Shown: positions 23,700 through 31,715 of the stretch, piece after piece
Numbering within the stretch: position 1 is the first letter of the stretch
Layout: the number at the start of each line of letters is the position of its first letter
From: an uncultured Clostridia bacterium
Lineage (GTDB): Bacteria; Bacillota; Clostridia; Oscillospirales; JAAYOS01
Direction: 5' to 3'
Assembly: GCA_947630675.1 (NCBI GenBank)
Contig: CANRIN010000009.1
Span: forward strand, 1 to 47,314
Length of the DNA: 47,314 nt
The notes under the pieces: model-generated
Databases searched by the model: none
What the model was told of the DNA's origin: nothing
The model's input: the letters and a program-made list of their open reading frames with translations, nothing else
Translations under genes and position numbers: made by a program

Positions 23700-24562
23700 C
23701 GCGTCCAAGCGGGCAGAGCCCACACCCATCGAGCGGGGAAGACCCCGCAGGAATCTGCGGGGCGAGACCCCGCGTCCCTAAGTGAGGCTGAGCCTCACCG
23801 GTACTTTGTGGGGGCGGGGCCCCCACACCCCCTTGCGGGGCATACCGCCCCGCACCCTGCGCTACTTTTTGCTTGTGCAAAAAGTAGCCAAAAACACACA
23901 TAGGGGAGAAAACCAAGTTTTCTCCCCTATGTACCCCTCTTTCTACATATTGAGTCTCTACCACGCTACAAATAGCGGGAAAGCTGGTATCAGCTTCCCC
24001 GCTTATACTTTCTGCATAGAACCGAAAGTTTCGTTTTCTTAGGGTACGTTCTGCATTACGCCTATAGTCGGAGCGTTGAACCGGACTTTTTGACTCTACG
24101 ACGCAGGAATCGTTTGATGTTGTCGACTGTCTGGGGAGAGTCGGATAGAAACTCACCCGGTGGGATGATAGATTTGGTTGATGCAGAGTATGTCCTGTTA
24201 TGTGGGTTGCGGTTGTGTGTCTGTATTGGGAGAGGGTTTATTAAGGGAGAGGGCTGAGCCCTCTCCCTTAAGCGCGTTTTTGATTACTTTTTGCGCGAGC
24301 AAAAAGTAATGCAGGGGCGCGGGGCGGCACAGCCCCGCGAAGGTAGTGGTGAGGCTCTGCCTCACTCAGGGACGCGGGGGTCGCCCCGCAGATTCCTGCG
24401 GGGTCTTCCCCGCTAGATGGGGGTGGGGCAGCAGGCCCCGCATGGTGCCGGTGAGGCTCTGCCTCACTTCGGGATGCGGGGGGGCCTGCCCAGCAAATAC
24501 TTGCGGGGCTTCCCCGCTGGATGGGGGTGGGCTTTGCCCGCTTGCTTGCGGGGTCTTTCCCG
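23700..24562. repeat. Mirror-arranged hairpin region between convergent genes
   Basis: No gene is supported in 23664-24562. Left half: GC-rich block 23718-23799, a TGGGGGC/GCCCCCA hairpin near 23810, GCTACTTTTTGC/GCAAAAAGTAGC (23861-23888), and a perfect 16-base-arm hairpin (23898-23913 and 23917-23932). Right half, in opposite orientation: a perfect 15-base-arm hairpin (24241-24271), ATTACTTTTTGC/GCAAAAAGTAAT (24283-24310), and block 24348-24429, the near-exact reverse complement of 23718-23799. A further direct copy lies at 24450-24532 (period 102). The centre (23933-24240) is not symmetric. The outer hairpins can terminate the two converging operons. Confidence 0.7.
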
Positions 24563-26797
24563 CTATACATTTGAAAGTCTCACGATGTTGACGTTGTCGT
24601 GCTGCCCTGCGCACAGCTCCGCCTCGCGGCTGTGGCAGGTGAAGAGCAGTATCTGCCGCGTTTCTGCCTCGCGTTCGAGGAGGCGGAGCGCCGCCTCCGT
24701 GCGGCGGTCGTCGAAGGTGACAAACGCGTCGTCAAGAATCAGCGGGGTGTCGTCGGGGAGAACGGTGCGCGCTACGGCGAGCCGCAGCGCAAACCAGAGC
24801 TGGTCGGATGTACCACGGCTCAGCTCCGCGCCCGAGCGGAGGGGAGACGCCTCGCGCCCCGCCTCCGGCCGGAACTCACGGCTCACCGCAACGCGCTCGT
24901 ACTTTCCTCCGGTGAGCTCTCCGAGTATCCGCGCCGTCTCTGCGCTGAGAGCGGGGGAGAAACGGCTGCGAAGCTCGTCGCCCGCGCGCCGGAGCGCCTC
25001 GAGCGCCATGTCGATGGCGCGGTAACGGCGTTCGCGGTCGGCAAGGCGCTCTGAAAGCCGCCCGCGCTTTTCGTCAATGATAGCCGCATCGCGCCCGTTG
25101 AGCTGTCCTTCGGCGCGTGCGATGTCGCTTCTGAGCCCGCTTATCCTGAGCCGTAGGTCCTTTAGCTCCGTATCCGTCTCTTCACGCGCTGCTCCGGAGA
25201 AAACTTCGGCTTCCGAAGCGTTCTCCTCGCTCTCGTCCGTACATCCCGCGAGGACGGAGCTTTTCAGGGCGTCTATCTTGGCGCGCTCCCTGAGTGCGCT
25301 GCTCCGGAGTACGTCGCGCCGCTCGCTCCATGAGGCGAGCGTTCTCAGCGCGTCGAGCGGCTGACCGCGTTCGCCGGTGAGCGCTGTGAGCTCGTCCTCC
25401 GCCGGGGTCGGCTCGCTTTCTGCGAGCTTCCTCCGTTCGGCGCACTCGTCGCGGCGAGCCTCTGCCGAAGCCGTGTCCGCGATAAACTCACGGAGCGTAT
25501 CGGCGGAGGTCATATCCCAGCTTTTCAGCAGCTTTTCAAGCGATTCGCGCGCAAGCTTCGCTCTGCGCGCACTCTTTACCGCCAGGACCGCAAGCACAAG
25601 GCAGGAGACCGCCGCAGCGGCTCCGCAGAATACCGGTATGATGGAGCGGACGGGCAAAGCGAGCACGAAGCAGCAGACGGCGGCAAGCCCGAGGAGCGCC
25701 GCAAGGACGGTGAAGCGGCGCGGCGCCCTGTCCGACGCGGACTTCTCAAACTGCACAGCCTTGTCGAGGTCCTGCTGCGCGCCGGCCGCCGCGCGGCCCG
25801 CGAGAGTGTCCTTGTTCGGGAGCGCGCCGTGCGCGTGCTGTGCCCTGTTTACGGCGGCGAATATCTGCCTGTCGAGCGCGGAAAGCTCCGCGTCTATGTC
25901 TCTGAGGCGCGCGGCGGATGCGTCCCGCTCGGCCGTGACACGCCCCTCGAGGCTCCGCAGCTCGCCCGTGGACGGGCACTCTTCGGGCAGGACGTTTTCC
26001 TCGATGTTCCGGAGTTCGCGTTCGATATCCCCGAGGCGCTCCTTCGCGGCGGTAAGATCCCTCCGCGCGGCGGCGCTCTCGGCGGAGCCCATCCGTTTCA
26101 GAATATCTTCAAGCTCCTTCTCGCGGGCGGACGCCTCGCGGAGCTCCGCTTCAAGCGAGTCTATCAGGTCGGCGGTCCTGCGGCACTCGTCCGCCTCGCG
26201 CCGCAGGGCGTCTATTTCGTTTTCAAGGTCGGGGATCTCTCCGCGCCGGTTAAAGCGGAGGCGGCGCTGCCACTCGCGCAGGCGCGCTTCCGCCGCCGCG
26301 GCGTTCGCGCTCTCGTCCCCGGAGGAGACGGTCGCAAGTATCCTCGCTTCAAGCTCGGCGGAGCCGGAAGGCAGCGGCGGCGAGGAGACGAACGCGCTCC
26401 GCTCGAACACCTCGCGGCTCGCGCCGGTCAGCTTTTCACCGACGTCCTCGGCGGTGAGACCGGCGTCGCCTCCGCCGGAGGTGTAGGCGCGGAGACTGCG
26501 GAGCGGCGCTGAGTCGGTGCCGCTCCGTTCCAGCGTTATCTCGCGGCCATCCGCCTCAAGCTCGAGCCTGCCGCTTATCGGCGCGCCGGACCACGGCCGG
26601 TAGAGGTTCTTTTCGGCGGGACGCTCCTTTGTGTCGCGCTCCCGAGTGGGTATGCCGTAGAGCATCGCTCGGAGGAACGCGCACCATGTCGACTTCCCGC
26701 TCTCGTTTGCGCCCTCGATGATATTGAGTCCGGGCTTGAGCTCGAGCTTCGACTCGTTGAGCCCCGCAAACGTCGCAAACATCCGTCTTATCTTCAC
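24563..26797 (-). CDS. YhaN/SbcC-like AAA ATPase with two membrane segments
   Basis: 744 residues. ABC-type ATPase split by a coiled coil: Walker A GANESGKST (29-37), coiled coil 185-360 and 410-560, signature ELSRG (658-662) and Walker B LILDDAF (686-692). It pairs with the nuclease encoded just upstream, whose last four bases (ATGA) overlap its start. In B. subtilis YhaN/YhaO and in SbcCD/Rad50-Mre11 such pairs process DNA ends. In the middle of the coiled coil are two hydrophobic stretches (363-383 and 386-408, for example FTVLAALLGLAAVCCFVLAL) that would place the apex in the membrane, as reported for some Firmicutes YhaN proteins. This differs from SbcC zinc-hook proteins; no CxxC hook is present. 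Confidence 0.88.
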   Translation of the reverse strand: MKIRRMFATFAGLNESKLELKPGLNIIEGANESGKSTWCAFLRAMLYGIPTRERDTKERPAEKNLYRPWSGAPISGRLELEADGREITLERSGTDSAPLRSLRAYTSGGGDAGLTAEDVGEKLTGASREVFERSAFVSSPPLPSGSAELEARILATVSSGDESANAAAAEARLREWQRRLRFNRRGEIPDLENEIDALRREADECRRTADLIDSLEAELREASAREKELEDILKRMGSAESAAARRDLTAAKERLGDIERELRNIEENVLPEECPSTGELRSLEGRVTAERDASAARLRDIDAELSALDRQIFAAVNRAQHAHGALPNKDTLAGRAAAGAQQDLDKAVQFEKSASDRAPRRFTVLAALLGLAAVCCFVLALPVRSIIPVFCGAAAAVSCLVLAVLAVKSARRAKLARESLEKLLKSWDMTSADTLREFIADTASAEARRDECAERRKLAESEPTPAEDELTALTGERGQPLDALRTLASWSERRDVLRSSALRERAKIDALKSSVLAGCTDESEENASEAEVFSGAAREETDTELKDLRLRISGLRSDIARAEGQLNGRDAAIIDEKRGRLSERLADRERRYRAIDMALEALRRAGDELRSRFSPALSAETARILGELTGGKYERVAVSREFRPEAGREASPLRSGAELSRGTSDQLWFALRLAVARTVLPDDTPLILDDAFVTFDDRRTEAALRLLEREAETRQILLFTCHSREAELCAGQHDNVNIVRLSNV

Positions 26798-27855
26798 AGC
26801 GGCGCCTCCTCTCCGTCAAGCGCGGCGAGACCGTACCTCGCGGCAAGCTCCGAAAGAGCCCCGGTTTCTTCCGAGTCTCCGGCGCCGCCGGCCTCGGCGC
26901 GGACGGCGTCGAGCGCGCGGAGAAACGCCCCCGCAAGGGAATCCTCTCCGGCACGCTCGCGCACCCGCTTCGGAAGGCGCGTTCTGTCCACGACTTTGAC
27001 ATAGAACGCACGCGGCGCAAGCTCGCGCGCGAGCGCTTCGGTGTCGACCGGTTCGCTCTCGCCGGTGAGGACGAGCTTTACAAGGTCGCGCTCAAGGCCG
27101 TCCGGGACCGCGCGCTCGCCGCTCTCTATCGTCACGAATTTGCGCGCGCCGAGCGGAACGAATCTCGCCCGGGCGCGATCCTCGATCTCGACAATGTACA
27201 CTCCCTTCTCGCCGGTCTCGTCAAAGCCGCGCCCCATGGGGCAGCCCGGGTAGGCAAAGAGCGTGTCGCCCGCGCGGGCGGCCTCACTCCGCGCGTGTAT
27301 GTGCCCGAGTGCGAGGTAACTGAGCCCGCTCGCGGCGATGTCCCGCGGCGAGACCGCGTGATAGTACGCGGAGGAGACTTCGGTCTCGCCGTGCAGGACC
27401 ATGACCGAGGGACGGTCCGGGTCCGCACGGAAGCCATGCAGCAGCTCGTGCTCGACTCTCGGCGCGGCAAAGCCCGCGCCGTAGACGTCGAAGTCACCGC
27501 AGGGTATCTTCTCTATCCGCTCGTAGCGGAAGATGCGGACGTTCTCGGGCAGGTCCTGCCTGCGGTAGACCGAGTGGACCGACATGAAGTCGTGATTTCC
27601 GGGCGAGATGAACACCGGCATGCCGGCGCGGCCGAGTAGGGAGAAGGTCCTGTCCGCCACCGAGCGGGAGGGGGACGGTTCTTCAAAGAGATCGCCGGCG
27701 ATGAGTATGGCGTCCGCACGCTCGCTTTCCGCGAGCTCGCATATCTTTGCAAGCGTGGTGAAAAGCTCCTCGCGGAGCGCAGACGCCGTTTCCTCGGGAA
27801 GACCCGCTATCGGCGAGCCGAGGTGCAGGTCGGCGGTATGGATAAGCTTTATCAT
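26794..27855 (-). CDS. YhaO/SbcD-like DNA repair metallophosphoesterase
   Basis: 353 residues. Calcineurin-like phosphoesterase motifs in order: HTADLHLGSP (Asp9, His11), ILIAGDLFEEP, SPGNHDFM, LHGETEV and GHIHARSEA. This is the Mre11/SbcD/YhaO fold, an exonuclease working with the coiled-coil ATPase that follows with a 4-base overlap. The C-terminal third (240-353) is a capping region. GGAG precedes the ATG; the gene starts 36 bases after the serine hydrolase gene, so the three are probably one transcript. Confidence 0.92.
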   Translation of the reverse strand: MIKLIHTADLHLGSPIAGLPEETASALREELFTTLAKICELAESERADAILIAGDLFEEPSPSRSVADRTFSLLGRAGMPVFISPGNHDFMSVHSVYRRQDLPENVRIFRYERIEKIPCGDFDVYGAGFAAPRVEHELLHGFRADPDRPSVMVLHGETEVSSAYYHAVSPRDIAASGLSYLALGHIHARSEAARAGDTLFAYPGCPMGRGFDETGEKGVYIVEIEDRARARFVPLGARKFVTIESGERAVPDGLERDLVKLVLTGESEPVDTEALARELAPRAFYVKVVDRTRLPKRVRERAGEDSLAGAFLRALDAVRAEAGGAGDSEETGALSELAARYGLAALDGEEAPL

Positions 27856-27891
27856 AGTCGTACTCCGTTGTGAGAATCTCGGGCGGATATT

Positions 27892-29013
27892 TTACAGCCC
27901 CAGCGCCTCGTAGGCGAGATCCCTTATTCTGTGATGTATGATATTATATGCGTAGTTGCAGTTCATCACCTGCATCCCGATGTATATCGAGACCTTGTTT
28001 TCGGTGTCCGCCATGCAGTATGCGGCCGCCGCGCCGTTCCAACCGAATTCGCCCACCGGCGTCGGCGAGAGGGACAGGTCCTTATTCATGTGGACGCGGC
28101 CGCAGAGTCCCCAGCCGTAGCCGTAGAGCGGGGTCTGCCAGCGGCGGAAGTCGCAGAGCGGCTCGTCCTCGAGGAGGTTCTCCCGGCAGAGCGCGAGCGT
28201 CTCCTCCTTCAGGACGCGGACGCCGTTTTCACCGACGCCCCCGTTTGCTATCATATCCATAAACAGCGAGTAGTCGTGCACCGTGCTGTATATCCCGCCG
28301 CTGCCGAGCTCGACGCTGCCGCTGTCGATGGAGCCGCCGCCCTCCATGGGGGAGACCCTGTTCCTCTGATTGTCGTAGACCCACGCGGCGGCGAGGCGCT
28401 TCTGCTGCTCCGCATCGGGATGAAAGCCGGTGTCGGTCATGCCGAGCGGCGTGAAGAACACCTCATCGAGGTACGCGCCGAGGCTTTTGCCGGTTATCTT
28501 CTCGATTATCGCGCCGAGGACGTCCTGGCTCGTGCCGTACTCGTAGCGCGTGCCGGGGTCGAAGTGGAGCGGTACCTTTGCCATCTGCGCCGCCATGGTG
28601 ATGTTGTCCCGGACGGTCTCCGGCTCCGGGAACTCCGAAAACACCCCGTAGCTCCAGCCGCCCTCCATCAGGAAGCAGTGGCGGACGAGCAGCTCGGTCT
28701 TTGCCGGGCGGATGGCATCCTCGTCGCGCACCGTGAGCGATGCGAATTCGGGCAGGTACTTGGACACCGGATCGTCTATCGCGAGGCGCCCCTCCTCGAC
28801 AAGCTTCAGCGCGCCGAGGCAGAGCGCCACCTTCGAGCAGGAGAAGATGAGATAGACCTCGTTCCCTGTCATCGGAGCCTTGCGCTCCGCGTCCGGATGG
28901 CCGACGTAATTGCGGTAGACGACCTCATGGCCGCGCCGGACCTCGACGTCCGCCGCGGGTATGTCCGCCGCCTCGAGAGTATTCAGATAGCGGGTTAGTT
29001 TGCTGAAATCCAT
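27892..29013 (-). CDS. Serine hydrolase of the class C beta-lactamase/esterase family
   Basis: 373 residues from ATG 29013 (GGGAGGTTCGACT upstream). The SxxK motif is Ser58-Cys-Ser-Lys61 (YLIFSCSKVALCLG) and the second motif PGTRYEYGTSQDVLG provides Tyr159. The third motif is GWNG near the end instead of KTG or HxG. No signal peptide, so it is probably a cytoplasmic esterase or peptidase rather than a true beta-lactamase. It heads the transcript with the YhaO/YhaN pair although it has no obvious link to DNA repair. Confidence 0.88.
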   Translation of the reverse strand: MDFSKLTRYLNTLEAADIPAADVEVRRGHEVVYRNYVGHPDAERKAPMTGNEVYLIFSCSKVALCLGALKLVEEGRLAIDDPVSKYLPEFASLTVRDEDAIRPAKTELLVRHCFLMEGGWSYGVFSEFPEPETVRDNITMAAQMAKVPLHFDPGTRYEYGTSQDVLGAIIEKITGKSLGAYLDEVFFTPLGMTDTGFHPDAEQQKRLAAAWVYDNQRNRVSPMEGGGSIDSGSVELGSGGIYSTVHDYSLFMDMIANGGVGENGVRVLKEETLALCRENLLEDEPLCDFRRWQTPLYGYGWGLCGRVHMNKDLSLSPTPVGEFGWNGAAAAYCMADTENKVSIYIGMQVMNCNYAYNIIHHRIRDLAYEALGL

Positions 29014-29049
29014 AGTCGAACCTCCCTGTAATTTGAATAATTTGTACAA

Positions 29050-29078
29050 TTTCAATATACCACAACGCACAGTATAAT
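29050..29078 (+). promoter_or_regulatory. Candidate promoter of the sigma/anti-sigma operon
   Basis: A perfect TATAAT at 29073-29078 with TTTCAA (29050-29055) 17 bases upstream. The sigma factor may also read its own, unrecognised promoter. Confidence 0.4.
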
Positions 29079-29082
29079 GCAA
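29054..29082 (-). promoter_or_regulatory. Promoter of the serine hydrolase/repair operon
   Basis: On the minus strand TTGCAT (29082-29077) and TATATT (29059-29054), 17-base spacer. It overlaps the divergent promoter of the sigma-factor operon. Confidence 0.5.
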
Positions 29083-29167
29083 CACGAAATTTTTGCGGAA
29101 GGGGCGAGAGTTTTCGCCGCGACGCACGTCTAATAAGTGTAAAGGGACCGCGAAGGAGGCTGAACGC

Positions 29168-29716
29168 ATGGACAGGGGAGCAGAGTATTACCGCCGTTAC
29201 CTCGAGGGCGACGACGCCGGCATCGTCGCCCTCATCCGGGAGTATCGGGACGGGCTTGTTTTCTACCTTGCGGGCATACTTGGCGACGCGGGAGAGGCGG
29301 AGGACGCGGCGGAGGATACTTTCGTGAAGCTTGTGACGCGCCGCCCGCGCTTCTCCGGGCGCGCGAGCTTCCGGACGTGGCTCTACGCGATAGGAAGGAA
29401 CCTTGCCCTTGACCGTCTGCGCCGCCGCTCGCGCCTCGCGCCTCTGCCGGAGGAGGCGGAGAGCGGGACCTGGGAGGAGCTTGAGGAGCGCCTGATACGC
29501 TCGGAGCGGCGGGAAGCCGTCCGGCGGGCGCTTGGGCGGCTCCCAGGCGAGTACCGGCAGGCGCTCATCCTCTCTTACTTCGAGGGGTTCGGGAACGAAG
29601 AAACGGCAAAGGTCATGAAGAAGACGCGGCGGCAGGTGGAAAACCTTCTATATCGCGCAAAGCAGTCCCTGAAAGCTGAACTTTTGAAGGAGGGCATCTC
29701 TGATGAGGACATATGA
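29168..29716 (+). CDS. ECF-type RNA polymerase sigma factor
   Basis: 182 residues from ATG 29168 (GAAGGAGGCTGAACGC upstream). Region 2 (about 15-80) has DAGEAEDAAEDTFVKLV and RASFRTWLYAIGRNLALDRLRRR; region 4 (about 125-178) has LPGEYRQALILSYFEGFGNEETAKVMKKT followed by the recognition helix RRQVENLLYRAKQSLKAEL. Its 3' end overlaps by 14 bases the next gene, a one-helix membrane protein, which is the usual sigma/anti-sigma layout. It would be freed when the partner senses an envelope signal. Confidence 0.93.
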   Translation: MDRGAEYYRRYLEGDDAGIVALIREYRDGLVFYLAGILGDAGEAEDAAEDTFVKLVTRRPRFSGRASFRTWLYAIGRNLALDRLRRRSRLAPLPEEAESGTWEELEERLIRSERREAVRRALGRLPGEYRQALILSYFEGFGNEETAKVMKKTRRQVENLLYRAKQSLKAELLKEGISDEDI

Positions 29717-30701
29717 CGAGACGGCGGCGAGGGTGCTCGCGCGCCGGGACGAATATCTTGCGGCGAAGCGCGCCCGCGCAGCGACGGCACGGAGGGCGGC
29801 GGGGCCCGCCGTATGTGCCGCGCTTGTCGTCGCGGCGGGGCTCGGGATATGGAGCGCCGGCCGTACGGGCGGCGCGGAGAGCGGCCCCGCAGCTTCGACC
29901 GAGGTCAATATGCTGTATGTGCCGTCCTCCGGCGCGCCGACTCCCGCGCCGGATCGGTCCCGCGGTTCCGGCGACCCGGAGACGCCGATCGGGACGGCCG
30001 GCGCGGCGGGATCCGCGATACCAGAGCGCGGGGACCCGGAGACGTTCACCCCGGCCCGGCCTCCGGAACAAGGGGTCGCCGTGCCCGCCTCGCCGACGCC
30101 GAACCTGCCTGCCGCCGTATCCGCAGCGCCGACGGAGGACGTGCCCGCCGCAGACCCGTCGGAGCGTCCGGGACTGCCGACGGTGGGCGACGTCACCGGT
30201 GAAGCGGTCATGGGCGGCGTGAGCATTCCGGCGTTCGTGGCGTTTGACGGTGCGGTCTACGGACCCGGAGGCCGGGAGACGGGAGCGGAGCAGCCGATAA
30301 AATTCGCGGGCAGCGTGTACTTCAACGGCGACTGCTCCTACGACGCGTATATCCTGCTCGACTACACAGACACCGGCGTCAGAGCTGTGGAGGACACGGT
30401 CGGCATAGTGATAAACGGCGTTTTTCAGACCTACACGAAGCTGTTCGACCTGACGTTCGAGCTGGACGGCACGGAGTACGCTGTCGACTGGGAATATTTC
30501 CTCGGAAACGGCATACCGGAGAAGGTGCTGCTCGAGACGGAGGACTACACCGTCTATGAGACGGAGGACGGCGGCGTCGCGGTGAACGCCGCGCCGATGC
30601 TTCGGCGCATGATGCCCTCGCTTTTTGACGACGGGGACGGGCTGCACGCGGAGTTCTGGTGGAGCGCGAGCGCGCGGAACGCCGTCGAGACCGGAGCTTA
30701 A
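29703..30701 (+). CDS. Probable anti-sigma factor with exported sensor domain
   Basis: 332 residues, overlapping the sigma gene by 14 bases. The N terminus (1-32) is short, basic and cytoplasmic; a single membrane helix spans about 33-52; a Pro/Ala/Ser/Thr-rich linker (55-170) leads to an exported domain (about 175-332) with YFNGDCSYDAYILLDYTDTGVRAVEDTVGIVINGVFQTY and WEYFLGNGIPEKVLLE. The cytoplasmic part lacks a zinc-binding HxxxCxxC motif, so it is not a ZAS-type anti-sigma. Partner role is inferred from position and topology. The exported domain is not recognised. Confidence 0.65.
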   Translation: MRTYDETAARVLARRDEYLAAKRARAATARRAAGPAVCAALVVAAGLGIWSAGRTGGAESGPAASTEVNMLYVPSSGAPTPAPDRSRGSGDPETPIGTAGAAGSAIPERGDPETFTPARPPEQGVAVPASPTPNLPAAVSAAPTEDVPAADPSERPGLPTVGDVTGEAVMGGVSIPAFVAFDGAVYGPGGRETGAEQPIKFAGSVYFNGDCSYDAYILLDYTDTGVRAVEDTVGIVINGVFQTYTKLFDLTFELDGTEYAVDWEYFLGNGIPEKVLLETEDYTVYETEDGGVAVNAAPMLRRMMPSLFDDGDGLHAEFWWSASARNAVETGA

Positions 30702-30860
30702 GGTATCGGCAGTATATCTCGGTAAAACGGAGAACGGGAGCATTTTGCGTGAGCTTACCCGCAGGCCGCCGCCTGTGGCGTTCGGAGAGAGCGCGGCGCC
30801 GCGCAAATCTGCTTTGAGAAGCTCGGCAGACGGTTCAAATGTTTGTGAAAAGCGACAAAA

Positions 30861-30897
30861 ATCGGGCGGCAGGACTTCCTGCCGCCCGATTTCGTTT
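30861..30897 (+). terminator. Terminator after the sigma/anti-sigma operon
   Basis: ATCGGGCGGCAGGA (30861-30874), loop CT, TCCTGCCGCCCGAT (30877-30890), then TTCGTTT. Perfect 14-base arms. Confidence 0.85.
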
Positions 30898-30962
30898 GCG
30901 CGGGCGCGCGTAATATGATAGAATAACCGATGGCAAGACACAACGGATAGGGAGGCGGAAGA

Positions 30963-31715
30963 ATGAATGGCTGCGGCCTTGTATCGGTGTCCTTCCGCGC
31001 GCACACGCCGGAGGAGATAGTCGCGGCGGCGCGCGAGGCGGGGCTTGCCTGCATCGAATGGGGGAGCGACGTACATGTCCCGGAGGGGGATGTCCGCCGC
31101 GCGGAGGAGGTACGCCGCCTCTGTGATGAGGCAGATATAGCCGTGTCCTCCTACGGCTCGTACTACCGCCTCGGGAACGGGCAGGATATCGTGCCATACC
31201 TCGAGAGCGCCGCTGCGCTCAGCGCGCCGACAGTGCGGATATGGGCGGGAACGAAGGGCAGCGCAGAAGTCTCCGAAGCGGAGCGGCGCGCGCTCGTGCG
31301 CGAGGCGCGGGAGGTCTGCCGCGCGGCGGAGAAGTACCGCCTGAAGATAGACTTCGAGTACCACCCGAACACCCTCACCGATGACGCGGCGTCTGCCGCG
31401 CGGCTGGCGGGCGAGGTCGGCGCGGAAAACCTCGGCCTCTACTGGCAGCCGAACTACAGACTGACGCACGGGGAGAACATGTCGGCGCTGGAGCTCGTCC
31501 TGCCGAGCGTGGATGTGCTCCACCTCTTTTACTGGCTGCCGGATGGCGAGCGCCGTCCGCTGGCGGAGGGGAGAGAAAGACTTGCCGACTTCTTGCGCAC
31601 GGCAAAGAGCAGACCCGTTCTGAAGCTGCTCGAATTTGTGCCGGACGACGATATAGCGCTCCTTCCGCGAGAGGCTGCGGAGCTGAGAAGCATTGCGGCG
31701 GAGGCTGAGAGATGA
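30963..31715 (+). CDS. Sugar phosphate isomerase/epimerase-like TIM-barrel protein
   Basis: 250 residues; AGGGAGGCGGAAGA before the ATG. AP-endonuclease-2/xylose-isomerase-like barrel: LVSVSFRAHTPEEIVAAAREAG, CIEWGSD, LKIDFEYHPNTLTDD (Glu metal ligand), LHLFYW (His) and LKLLEFVPDDD (Glu). The usual Asp metal ligand of the D-P-x-H type is Gln here (NLGLYWQPNYRLTH), so activity may be altered. The next gene, a 2-hydroxyacid dehydrogenase, overlaps by four bases; together they could act on an unusual sugar or sugar acid. The substrate is unknown. Confidence 0.82.
   Translation: MNGCGLVSVSFRAHTPEEIVAAAREAGLACIEWGSDVHVPEGDVRRAEEVRRLCDEADIAVSSYGSYYRLGNGQDIVPYLESAAALSAPTVRIWAGTKGSAEVSEAERRALVREAREVCRAAEKYRLKIDFEYHPNTLTDDAASAARLAGEVGAENLGLYWQPNYRLTHGENMSALELVLPSVDVLHLFYWLPDGERRPLAEGRERLADFLRTAKSRPVLKLLEFVPDDDIALLPREAAELRSIAAEAER

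Noticed and set aside
23359-24156. Long minus-strand frame of 265 codons over the hairpin region
   Set aside because: It overlaps the membrane-anchored protein gene and the hairpin array, with Pro/Arg/Ser-rich composition and no ribosome site; it is a by-product of GC-rich sequence.
23933-24240. Possible small gene in the centre of the mirror array
   Set aside because: No frame has a ribosome site plus plausible protein composition; only imperfect hairpins such as AGCGGGAAAGCTG/CAGCTTCCCCGCT are visible.
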